A DNA stretch of 5,124 nt from Bacteroidales bacterium. Lineage in GTDB: Bacteria; Bacteroidota; Bacteroidia; Bacteroidales; JAAUTT01. A program made the position numbers and the translations under genes. How positions within the stretch are numbered: the first letter of the stretch is position 1; each line of letters begins with the position of its first letter. Below the pieces are notes generated by a model. The model did no database searches. It had not been told where the DNA came from and was given only the letters and a program-made list of their open reading frames with translations. The stretch is from assembly GCA_025350365.1 (NCBI GenBank), contig JANXXY010000215.1:1-5124 (forward strand), given 5' to 3'. Shown here piece after piece: positions 1-4,254 of this stretch.

Positions 1-199
1 CAAACTTGATAAAGTAATTATTACAAAGGAAGGTTCAAGTACCCCTTTCCTAACAGATGACTCAACGGCAAAGAATAAGAATGATTATACTTTTTCTTAT
101 TTGATTACTGGAATCGCAGTTGATACCTACATTAATGTTGATATATATGATTTGAATGGCGGTAAGAAAAGCGTGAGATTTTTAATTCACAAGGCTTAA
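1..199 (+). CDS. 3' end of a gene, probable secreted or surface protein
   Basis: An open frame enters from the left edge (codons in phase with position 2) and ends at the TAA at 197-199, giving 65 residues. The text is rich in alternating beta-type residues and polar turns (for example DTYINVDIYDLNGGKKS) and ends FLIHKA. It has no membrane helix and no recognisable sorting domain. This looks like the last beta-sandwich domain of an extracellular or lipoprotein-type Bacteroidota protein, but I do not recognise the family and the N-terminus is outside the window. The reading frame itself is supported by the lack of stops and plausible composition; the location is inference. The next gene starts 191 bp downstream with its own promoter, so this gene is probably the end of a separate transcript. 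Confidence 0.6.
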   Translation, partial: KLDKVIITKEGSSTPFLTDDSTAKNKNDYTFSYLITGIAVDTYINVDIYDLNGGKKSVRFLIHKA

Positions 200-213
200 C
201 CGATCTACTGCCC

Positions 214-281
214 CAGTACGCTGTATAGCCAATAAGTTTTAATGGTATGTGATGCTCATCTCCCACATCACGTTCAGTACG
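214..281. repeat. Intergenic inverted and direct repeat
   Basis: The gap after the first gene holds a short inverted repeat, GTGATG at 249-254 and CATCAC at 266-271 (11-nt loop). It is bracketed by a direct repeat of CAGTACG at 214-220 and 275-281. The hairpin could act as a weak transcription end for the upstream gene, but no T-run follows it, so it is not a classic intrinsic terminator. It could equally be a fragment of a dispersed intergenic repeat. Confidence 0.35.
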
Positions 282-305
282 TATGTGCAATATTATTACC
301 AGAAA

Positions 306-337
306 TTTGTAAAATTAAGTTTTAAATATTATGTTTG
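306..337 (+). promoter_or_regulatory. Bacteroidota-type promoter for the membrane protein / XRE pair
   Basis: A -33 element TTTG lies at 306-309 and a -7 element TATGTTTG (consensus TAnnTTTG) at 330-337, separated by 20 bp. This matches the spacing of the Bacteroidota primary sigma factor consensus. Transcription would start near 342-345, about 45 nt before the ATG at 391. No Shine-Dalgarno sequence is evident before that ATG, which is usual in this phylum. Confidence 0.75.
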
Positions 338-374
338 TAACATAAAGGTTACATATAGATAACTTTCCGTTACA
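330..374. promoter_or_regulatory. Putative operator array with TGTAAC/GTTACA half-sites
   Basis: Three symmetric words cluster over and just after the -7 element. TATGTT-TGT-AACATA (330-344) is a perfect palindrome with a 3-bp centre and contains most of the -7 box. TGTAAC (336-341) and GTTACA (348-353) form a second perfect inverted repeat with a 6-bp centre. A third GTTACA lies at 369-374, 21 bp (about two helical turns) from the previous one. A dimeric repressor bound here would block RNA polymerase. The natural candidate is the XRE protein encoded at 827-1039, which would make the unit autoregulated; that assignment is inference. Confidence 0.55.
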
Positions 375-390
375 TTTAAAACTTAGGATT

Positions 391-825
391 ATGGAGACTT
401 CATTAATTGAACAGTTTGACAAAGCAAGATATAGCTTGATTAAGTGGCTAACTGTTGGATGGACTATTTGGTATGGTACATTTATCGCAAAGAATCTTAT
501 AAATAATAAATTAATCGTTTGGTTTATAATGGTTGTAGGATTTATTGGTTGGATAATGTTTATAGTAAATCTTACTAAATACACGAGATTAGGAAAAAAA
601 ATCAATTCTGATAGAAAATTAAAAGAAGCATTAAATAATGAAATGCATCAGTTTTATAAATACAAATCTTCCTTTTGGGGTTTTTGTATAATTATTGCCA
701 CAAATAGTATCTTTTTGGTGATTTTATTCTTTCATCAGATATCGGCTGTGCTTGTTTGTGAGCTTACTCTATTTTTTGGTATATTATCTTCTTTAATTGC
801 AGTATTAGTATACAATAGAGGCTAA
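391..825 (+). CDS. Four-helix membrane protein paired with an XRE regulator
   Basis: This 144-residue protein has four predicted transmembrane segments at roughly residues 16-33, 41-61, 95-114 and 118-141. A charged loop at about 62-94 (YTRLGKKINSDRKLKEALNN is its first part) separates the two helical pairs. There is no signal peptide or catalytic motif. With an even number of helices, the N-terminus, the charged loop and the C-terminus should lie on the same side, probably the cytoplasm. The gene ends one base before the start of the XRE-type gene, so the two are almost certainly cotranscribed from the promoter at 306-337. Pairs of a small membrane protein and a short HTH protein are widespread, and a common idea is that the membrane partner senses a signal or restrains the regulator. 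Function is not known; resemblance to DUF2178-like proteins is only in general layout. Confidence 0.8.
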   Translation: METSLIEQFDKARYSLIKWLTVGWTIWYGTFIAKNLINNKLIVWFIMVVGFIGWIMFIVNLTKYTRLGKKINSDRKLKEALNNEMHQFYKYKSSFWGFCIIIATNSIFLVILFFHQISAVLVCELTLFFGILSSLIAVLVYNRG

Positions 826-826
826 T

Positions 827-1039
827 ATGGATAATTGTGAATTACGGAACCAGATAAAGGTTCAACGTGCAATAAAAAATATAACTCAAGAAGAACTTGC
901 TGTTAAGATTGGGGTAACAAGGAAAACCATTAATACAATTGAAAATGGCAAATTTGTTCCTTCAACTATTTTAGCAATTAAAATGGCTAGATTTTTTGCG
1001 ATTAAGGTTGAAGAATTATTTGATTTGATTGAAAAATAA
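827..1039 (+). CDS. Short XRE/Cro-CI family DNA-binding protein
   Basis: This 70-residue protein is almost entirely one HTH_3 domain, at about residues 6-62. Residues 20-29 (TQEELAVKIG) form the first helix of the helix-turn-helix and 31-39 (TRKTINTIE) the recognition helix, followed by the conserved NGKFVPS turn and the LFDL ending. The family is a small dimeric transcription factor that usually represses its own promoter. There is no antitoxin extension or sensor domain. The gene starts one base after the stop of the membrane-protein gene; AGAGG at 817-821 is a possible weak ribosome site, and translational coupling is likely. It most likely binds the TGTAAC/GTTACA array at 330-374, with the membrane protein as signal input. 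The DNA-binding call is firm; the target and the input are inferred. Confidence 0.92.
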   Translation: MDNCELRNQIKVQRAIKNITQEELAVKIGVTRKTINTIENGKFVPSTILAIKMARFFAIKVEELFDLIEK

Positions 1040-1047
1040 ATACTGGC

Positions 1048-1080
1048 TACAATAAAATGAATTTCATGTTTTGGCTTGTA
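1048..1080. repeat. Imperfect inverted repeat after the XRE gene
   Basis: TACAA at 1048-1052 and TTGTA at 1076-1080 bracket further pairing between AAAATGAA and TTCATGTTTT. The result is a near-palindromic stretch starting 9 bp after the XRE stop codon. It may form a weak hairpin that helps end the membrane-protein/XRE transcript. It lacks a G+C-rich stem and T-run, so a terminator call would be too strong. TGTAAC, the half-site word seen at the upstream promoter, occurs again at 1077-1082. Confidence 0.3.
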
Positions 1081-1138
1081 ACCCAAATGAAGTCCTACTT
1101 ATTGTCAGTAAGCAATATAATAACGACAACACATTAAA

Positions 1139-1162
1139 ATATAGATAGTTATCGTATATTTG
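1139..1162 (+). promoter_or_regulatory. Promoter and possible operator of the UPF0175/DUF3368 pair
   Basis: TATATTTG at 1155-1162 is an exact match to the Bacteroidota -7 consensus TAnnTTTG. No TTTG is present about 20 bp upstream, so the -33 element is weak. Transcription would begin near 1168, leaving a leader of under 20 nt before the ATG at 1186. An imperfect palindrome at 1139-1159 (ATATAGATA and TATCGTATAT around GT, with one bulged G) overlaps the promoter. It could be the autoregulatory site usual for toxin-antitoxin operons. Confidence 0.55.
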
Positions 1163-1185
1163 CGGAGATATTAAAATTGTGAGCA

Positions 1186-1413
1186 ATGAGAACAATACAG
1201 CTATATATTCCAGATGAGGTTGATTTGAAAGATTGTGATTTTTCGATGATAATCGCTTCAAAATTATATGAGGACGGGAAGTTATCCTCAGGACAGGCAG
1301 CGGCAATTGCAGGATTATCCAAGAGAGCATTTATTGAATTATTAGGCAGATATGGAGTTTTTGTATTCAGTACATCATTGTCTGACTTAGAATTAGATAT
1401 AGCCAATGCATAA
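1186..1413 (+). CDS. UPF0175 family antitoxin
   Basis: This 75-residue protein has the UPF0175 signature: a short beta-strand start (RTIQLYIPDEV), then an acidic helix (SMIIASKLYEDGKL), then the conserved helix-turn-helix-like core GQAAAIAGLSKRAFIELLGR at residues 36-55, closing with YGVFVF. The family is the usual partner of DUF3368 PIN-like proteins and is taken to bind and neutralise the toxin and to repress the shared promoter. The next gene begins at 1406, eight bases inside this one's 3' end, the tight overlap expected of a coupled antitoxin-toxin pair. The frame is intact and of normal length. Because the toxin frame is broken, this may be an orphan antitoxin kept for regulation or for protection against a related toxin elsewhere. 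Confidence 0.85.
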   Translation: MRTIQLYIPDEVDLKDCDFSMIIASKLYEDGKLSSGQAAAIAGLSKRAFIELLGRYGVFVFSTSLSDLELDIANA

Positions 1414-1873
1414 GATTGTTATTTCTGATACAAGTTGTCTAATCCTTTTTCATAAAATAGGAGAATTGGATTTACTTCGAAAAGTGCACAATTCAGTTTC
1501 AACGACACCTGATGTTGCGTAGGAATTTTCTGAGAAATTACCTGACTGGATAATAATTGAAAGGGTAAAAGATAAAAAGTATCCGGAATTTCTCGAAACA
1601 CAAGTTGATTTGGGAGAAGCAAGTGCGATTGCTTTGGCAAAAGAAATGGAGTCTCCTTTAATATTGCTTGATGATTTGAAAGCTAGAAAATTAGCATCTA
1701 AATTAAATTTAAAATTTACAGGCACGCTAGGTGTTATAAACAAGGCAAAGCAAATAGGAGCTATAGAAAAGGTAAAACCGCTAATTGATAAGTTACAGGC
1801 GACCAATTTTAGAATTTCTGGAAACATAATTACTGAGTTGCTCAGAAAAAATAATGAAATTGCTAGCCGTTAA
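1406..1873 (+). pseudogene. DUF3368 PIN-like toxin interrupted by an in-frame TAG
   Basis: Reading from the ATG at 1406, which overlaps the antitoxin stop, gives a protein of family-typical length (155 positions) with one internal stop: TAG at 1520-1522, codon 39. The frame runs on unbroken to the TAA at 1871-1873. Conserved PIN features remain on both sides: ISDTSCLILFHKIGELDLL with Asp8 before the stop, then LPDWI, the LGEASAIALA helix with Glu71, and LILLDDLKAR with Asp89/Asp90 after it. DUF3368 members usually have Glu in the VAEEF stretch where the TAG lies, so a GAG-to-TAG change explains it. The family is thought to be an RNase toxin. Without readthrough the product is a 38-residue peptide. 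A restart at TTG 1610 would give 87 residues lacking Asp8. A sequencing error is the main alternative. Confidence 0.82.
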
Positions 1874-2166
1874 TATGCTATATAAAATAGTGCGGTTTAG
1901 TTAGTTGATTAAGTGTGTTGCCTTTCTGCATTTTTTGTGCATGCCGACAGGGACATCGCTTCGGTCGTCCATGAAATTTATATAGCCGTCATTGCGTGTA
2001 ATTAAATAAAAAAAATGCTCATACTAATTGGAGACAAGGAATTTAAGTTTAAAAAGGATGCCTTATTATTCTACAGGGAGATTCTAAACTCTTATAAATG
2101 CGGAGATATCTCCTTTTTTCAATTCGCTCATGGAAATAAGTTTTTGGGCTGCGAAAATACAATTTT
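1874..2166. other. Gene-poor stretch with remnants
   Basis: This 293-bp stretch lies between the convergent PIN-toxin remnant and the sigma operon. Its first part (1874-2014) has no reading frame I can support, only short imperfect hairpins around 1938-1970. From 2015 a short plus-strand frame begins and continues to 2170. A short minus-strand stub occupies 2084-2131. GGAGATATCTCC at 2102-2113 is a perfect 12-bp palindrome. No G+C-rich hairpin followed by a T-run is seen, so no intrinsic terminator can be called for either converging transcript. Confidence 0.5.
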
Positions 2167-2170
2167 TTAG
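2015..2170 (+). pseudogene. Short ORF resembling the start of a DUF3223/DCL-type protein
   Basis: ATG at 2015 opens a 51-codon frame ending with the TAG at 2168-2170, which overlaps the last bases of the converging DUF5056-like gene. Residues 9-28 (EFKFKKDALLFYREILNSYK) resemble the N-terminal part of DUF3223 (DCL-type) proteins, where a modified lysine-rich strand leads into an FxREILNxY helix. The remaining residues do not continue in that family. No promoter of the TAnnTTTG form or ribosome site is evident before it. The likely reading is a gene fragment left by a recombination event near 2098; a true small protein is possible. Family resemblance is by eye and weak. Confidence 0.35.
2084..2131 (-). 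pseudogene. Tiny stub resembling the N-terminus of an ECF sigma factor
   Basis: On the minus strand an ATG (2131 to 2129) opens a 15-codon frame whose first 12 residues, MSELKKGDISAF, are the typical opening of Bacteroidota ECF sigma factors, after which a TAG (2086 to 2084) ends it. About 20 bp upstream on this strand TATTTTCG (2159 to 2152) is close to a TAnnTTTG -7 element. So both a start region and a promoter-like piece may survive from a lost gene. The match is short, and part of it (GDIS) comes from the palindrome GGAGATATCTCC that also encodes GDIS on the plus strand, so this is a tentative call. Confidence 0.25.
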
Positions 2171-2211
2171 ACAATACTTTCGTCGAAACTTATTTTAACA
2201 AACAGCCCAAA
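2134..2211. repeat. Two crossing perfect inverted repeats
   Basis: AAATAAGTTT (2134-2143) is the exact inverse of AAACTTATTT (2186-2195), and TTTGGGCTG (2143-2151) is the exact inverse of CAGCCCAAA (2203-2211). The two pairs interleave instead of nesting, which in RNA is the topology of an H-type pseudoknot. They span the 3' end of the DUF5056-like gene and the sequence just beyond it. They may be a 3'-end structure of the sigma operon mRNA or the trace of a small rearrangement. Confidence 0.45.
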
Positions 2212-2493
2212 CAGAAAGCAGACGGATAAAAAGGCAAACACCGATATGGTTGTTGGAGCATGAAAAAAACTGATTTTTGTTACAAAATCCATCACCTGGC
2301 TTAGGAGTGCATAAAACGGGTTGAGTGCGAAAAAAACCACCAAGCCCAGAAGATACGCTACGTATAGTATCCAGGTATGCTTTGGTGTCAGGGGCAGCTT
2401 ATGTATAATTTTCTTCGAAAAGCCATCGTCGGCAATTTCGGTTTTGTGTTGCTTAAAGTAAGCGTGTAAGGTATCGTCAAATGGATCGTTCAT
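2167..2493 (-). CDS. DUF5056-like membrane protein, candidate anti-sigma partner
   Basis: The 108-residue protein starts at the ATG 2493 to 2491 (MNDPFDDTLHAYFKQHKTEI). An upstream in-frame ATG at 2535 would lie deep inside the sigma gene and is not favoured. The soluble N-terminal part (1-38) contains HKTEIADDGFSKKIIHKLP, which closely follows the ExKxEIxDNGFSxRVMxxLP pattern of DUF5056. Two transmembrane helices follow at about 40-57 and 81-99. The gene is last in the operon and overlaps the ECF sigma gene by 17 bp. A short cytoplasmic segment followed by membrane helices beside an ECF sigma gene suggests a membrane-bound anti-sigma or sigma-modulating role. That role is inference; no zinc-binding HxxxCxxC anti-sigma motif is present. 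Confidence 0.78.
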   Translation of the reverse strand: MNDPFDDTLHAYFKQHKTEIADDGFSKKIIHKLPLTPKHTWILYVAYLLGLVVFFALNPFYALLSQVMDFVTKISFFHAPTTISVFAFLSVCFLFGLFVKISFDESIV

Positions 2494-3028
2494 AGCCCGA
2501 GTTTTTAAAATGGGTAGCCAACTTTTCTTTTCCACGCAAAATATACGATTTTACGGTGCCTAAAGGACAGCTCATGATGTGTGCAATTTTTTCGTGTGTC
2601 ATATCCTCCATATAAAACAAAAGTACTGCAGTTTTTTCTTCGTTGCGCAAAATTTTTAACGAATCGTAAATATCCATGTTTTTATGAATCGTGTCCGATG
2701 GATCGTGTTCGTACCCGGTATGCAATTCAGCCAAATTCATGCCTGTTTCCAGATTTGTTTTTTTTGTATGGTCGTAAAACACGTTGTACGAAATACGGTA
2801 CAGCCAGGTGGAAAACCTGGCTGCACCCCTGAAACTGGTAATATGAAGATAAGCCTTTATAAATGCTTCCTGCGATAGGTCGTCGCTAAGTTCCCTGTTA
2901 CCCAGCGTTAACTGCATAAAGAACCGCCTGATAGCGCTCTGGTATTTCACTACCAGGGAATCGAACGCCCGTTTGTCATTAAACAGGACAACCCTGGTAA
3001 CCAGCAACAAATCATCGGCCTGGCTCAT
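2477..3028 (-). CDS. ECF-type RNA polymerase sigma factor (sigma-70 family)
   Basis: With the ATG at 3028 to 3026 (MSQADDLLLVTRV) this is a 183-residue protein; an alternative ATG at 3052 would add eight lysine/asparagine-rich residues. Region sigma2 covers about 15-87: the core-binding helix contains DDLSQEAFIKAYLHI (49-63), followed by the promoter-melting and -10 recognition stretch FRGAARFSTWLYRISYNVF (66-84). Region sigma4 covers about 124-175, with the helix-turn-helix MTHEKIAHIMSCPLGTVKSY (143-162) and RGKEKL. Both domains needed for promoter recognition are complete and the length is normal. It overlaps DUF6249 upstream and the DUF5056-like gene downstream by 17 bp each, implying translational coupling. 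The signal and regulon cannot be read from this window. Confidence 0.95.
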   Translation of the reverse strand: MSQADDLLLVTRVVLFNDKRAFDSLVVKYQSAIRRFFMQLTLGNRELSDDLSQEAFIKAYLHITSFRGAARFSTWLYRISYNVFYDHTKKTNLETGMNLAELHTGYEHDPSDTIHKNMDIYDSLKILRNEEKTAVLLFYMEDMTHEKIAHIMSCPLGTVKSYILRGKEKLATHFKNSGYERSI

Positions 3029-3566
3029 CGTTTTGTTTCTGTTTTTTTTCAATAAAATGGATGATCAAATGTGCAGTTCCTGTAAACAAGGGTATAAACC
3101 CAACGGCCCAAATTCCTTTTTTCATAAAAATACTAAGAAATAATATGAGACCTAAACCAATACCAATCTCTATGATTCCTTTACTTAGCTTCGAAGAATT
3201 GTTATGTTCTTCATGAAGAAATTCTTTCGGAATATCCTTTCCCAGCTCGGCATATTTTAGAAAAACTTCATTTCTTCTTTGCTTTAACTTATAAAAAAAG
3301 ACAGTAAAAATTAGTAACATAATAATACAAGTTAAAAAACTGGAAACTGGAATAAACACTTCAGCTCTGTCTTTCCCGGACTGAGACTGGCTGCGTTGAG
3401 CTTCAACTTTCTCCATCTCCAACTCAAAAATTTGATGAGCATTGAGCTTTGAATAGGCCGACGATGAATCAATAACAACTTTTTTTATCGAATCTTTTTG
3501 CTGTTGTGCAAAGGCACCGGCAAAGACAAACACAAGAAACAATGTAAACATCAATATTTTTTTCAT
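3012..3566 (-). CDS. DUF6249 membrane protein with signal peptide
   Basis: The start at 3566 to 3564 gives 184 residues beginning MKKILMFTLFLVFVFAGAFA, a clear signal peptide with probable cleavage after Ala20. The longer frame from 3593 would put MLNLLNLLI, encoded by a 9-bp tandem repeat, before it and is rejected. A polar, extracytoplasmic stretch (21-69, charged helix around LEMEKVEAQRSQS) leads to a membrane helix at about 70-92, then a cytoplasmic charged segment (KYAELGKDIPKEFL) and two more helices at about 131-147 and 152-171. The arrangement from residue 70 on matches DUF6249, which in Bacteroidota often precedes an ECF sigma gene. It overlaps the sigma gene by 17 bp. It may help sense an envelope signal for the sigma factor; that is inference. 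Confidence 0.82.
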   Translation of the reverse strand: MKKILMFTLFLVFVFAGAFAQQQKDSIKKVVIDSSSAYSKLNAHQIFELEMEKVEAQRSQSQSGKDRAEVFIPVSSFLTCIIMLLIFTVFFYKLKQRRNEVFLKYAELGKDIPKEFLHEEHNNSSKLSKGIIEIGIGLGLILFLSIFMKKGIWAVGFIPLFTGTAHLIIHFIEKKQKQNDEPGR

Positions 3567-3576
3567 AATCAATAAA

Positions 3577-3594
3577 TTTAACAAGTTTAACAAT
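3577..3594. repeat. 9-bp tandem repeat upstream of the DUF6249 start
   Basis: TTTAACAAG (3577-3585) is followed directly by TTTAACAAT (3586-3594), 11 bp upstream of the DUF6249 ATG. Read on the minus strand it is TTGTTAAA twice, including TAAACTTG (3589 to 3582), one base from the TAnnTTTG -7 consensus. The matching -33 element is not evident, so the operon's promoter remains unassigned; it could also use its own ECF sigma factor. Confidence 0.4.
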
Positions 3595-3657
3595 TTTAAA
3601 CATTAGACGGAACGAGGGGAGGATTTAGATTCACGAAGGATGATTTTTGGGAAATTA

Positions 3658-3826
3658 AAGTATTGAGTCCAATCCGAAAAGTCATTTTATCCCTTTTCTG
3701 TCATTCCGGCGTAGGTCGGAACGGCAAAGCTCTCACCGGAGGTAATCCTTAAAATTCAGATCTTTATAGATTCTGGTTTTCACCGGAATGACAATACTGG
3801 GGCTTTTTGGAGTAGACTCAAGTATT
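3658..3826. mobile_element. MITE-like repeat element with terminal inverted repeats
   Basis: A 155-bp non-coding element (3665-3819) lies between the sigma operon and higBA. Its ends form imperfect inverted repeats: about 21 positions at 3663-3683 and 3801-3821 match at 17, including TTGAGTC/GACTCAA. Inside, TGTCATTCCGG (3699-3709) and CCGGAATGACA (3783-3793) are perfect inverses. A third hairpin (CAGATC/GATTCTG around 3747-3775) sits near the centre. The word AAGTATT occurs directly at both outer edges (3658-3664 and 3820-3826) and could be a 7-bp target duplication. No transposase is encoded, so it would be a non-autonomous element or a REP-type repeat. GTCATTCCGG...CCGGAATGAC sequences are common intergenic repeats in this phylum. 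Confidence 0.6.
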
Positions 3827-3885
3827 ATTTAGTTCTTTTGAGTTCATCTCCTTTTGATGCGTTGTAGCACAGTAAATAAAATGAC

Positions 3886-3903
3886 TTCAACTCCTCAGTT
3901 GAA
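3886..3903. repeat. Inverted repeat upstream of the higBA promoter
   Basis: TTCAAC (3886-3891) and GTTGAA (3898-3903) are perfect inverses with a 6-bp centre. The centre lies about two helical turns upstream of the centre of the 17-bp palindrome at 3908-3924. It may be a second operator or a chance hairpin. Confidence 0.3.
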
Positions 3904-3907
3904 TTTA

Positions 3908-3948
3908 TATCCCAAATTGGGATACACTGTTTATTTTTTATATCTTTG
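3908..3948 (+). promoter_or_regulatory. higBA promoter with a 17-bp palindromic operator
   Basis: TATCTTTG at 3941-3948 exactly fits the -7 consensus TAnnTTTG, and ATTG at 3916-3919 stands 21 bp upstream as a near-match to the -33 element TTTG. The perfect palindrome TATCCCAAATTGGGATA (3908-3924, single central A) covers that -33 element. HigA-type antitoxins repress their own operon by binding such palindromes, so this is the probable HigA operator. Transcription would begin near 3952-3955, at or next to the higB ATG at 3953, so the message is probably leaderless or nearly so. Confidence 0.72.
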
Positions 3949-3952
3949 CAAC

Positions 3953-4252
3953 ATGAGAATTATTGCATTTAGAACTATAAGAAAGTTTTATGAGAAATCC
4001 GAATGCTCTGATTCAGAAGCTTCATTGAGAGCTTGGTATCATGATGCCAGAACGGCTGAATGGGAAAACTCAAATGACTTGAAAAACCAATATAAAAATG
4101 CCAGCATCGTCGGAGACGGAAGTGTGGTTTTTAATATTAAGGGCAATGATTACAGATTAGTAGTTGCGATTGATTATGAATTTCAAGTGATTTTCATAAG
4201 ATTTATTGGAACACATATACAGTACGATAAAATTGATGCTAAAATGATTTGA
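3953..4252 (+). CDS. higB: HigB-type toxin, mRNA interferase of the RelE-like fold
   Basis: The start at 3953 gives 99 residues, MRIIAFRTIRKFYE..., the normal length and start of the HigB_toxin family (PF09907). A longer frame from 3854 would add 33 residues that run through the promoter and operator and is rejected. Family landmarks are LRAWYHDARTAEW (25-37), the strand VVFNIKGNDYRLVVAIDYE (58-76) and the terminal FIRFIGTHIQYDKIDAKMI (81-99) with Arg68, Arg83, His88 and Tyr91-Asp92. Members cleave mRNA, generally during translation on the ribosome. The stop is followed two bases later by the antitoxin ATG, the toxin-first order typical of hig operons. All conserved positions appear present, so an active toxin is expected. 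Confidence 0.93.
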   Translation: MRIIAFRTIRKFYEKSECSDSEASLRAWYHDARTAEWENSNDLKNQYKNASIVGDGSVVFNIKGNDYRLVVAIDYEFQVIFIRFIGTHIQYDKIDAKMI

Positions 4253-4254
4253 TT

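Noticed and set aside
315..605. Minus-strand frame over the promoter and membrane-protein gene
   Set aside because: It is the mirror of the membrane-protein codons, covers the promoter, and has no start signal of its own.
1520..1522. TAG read as a sense codon or recoded residue
   Set aside because: No recoding element is visible, no pyrrolysine system is expected in this phylum, and a single GAG-to-TAG change explains it more simply.
1064..1827. Minus-strand frames opposite the antitoxin and toxin
   Set aside because: They are shadows of the UPF0175 and DUF3368 codons, which carry recognisable motifs.
2581..2878. Plus-strand reading frames opposite the sigma gene
   Set aside because: They lie antisense to a clear sigma factor, show no family pattern and have odd Cys/Arg-rich composition.
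3567..3593. Longer N-terminus for the DUF6249 protein (MLNLLNLLI)
   Set aside because: It is encoded by a 9-bp tandem repeat and would place residues before a perfectly normal signal peptide start at 3566.
3854..3952. Longer N-terminus for HigB starting at 3854
   Set aside because: The extra 33 residues run through the palindrome and -7 element and do not resemble the family, whose members begin at MRII.
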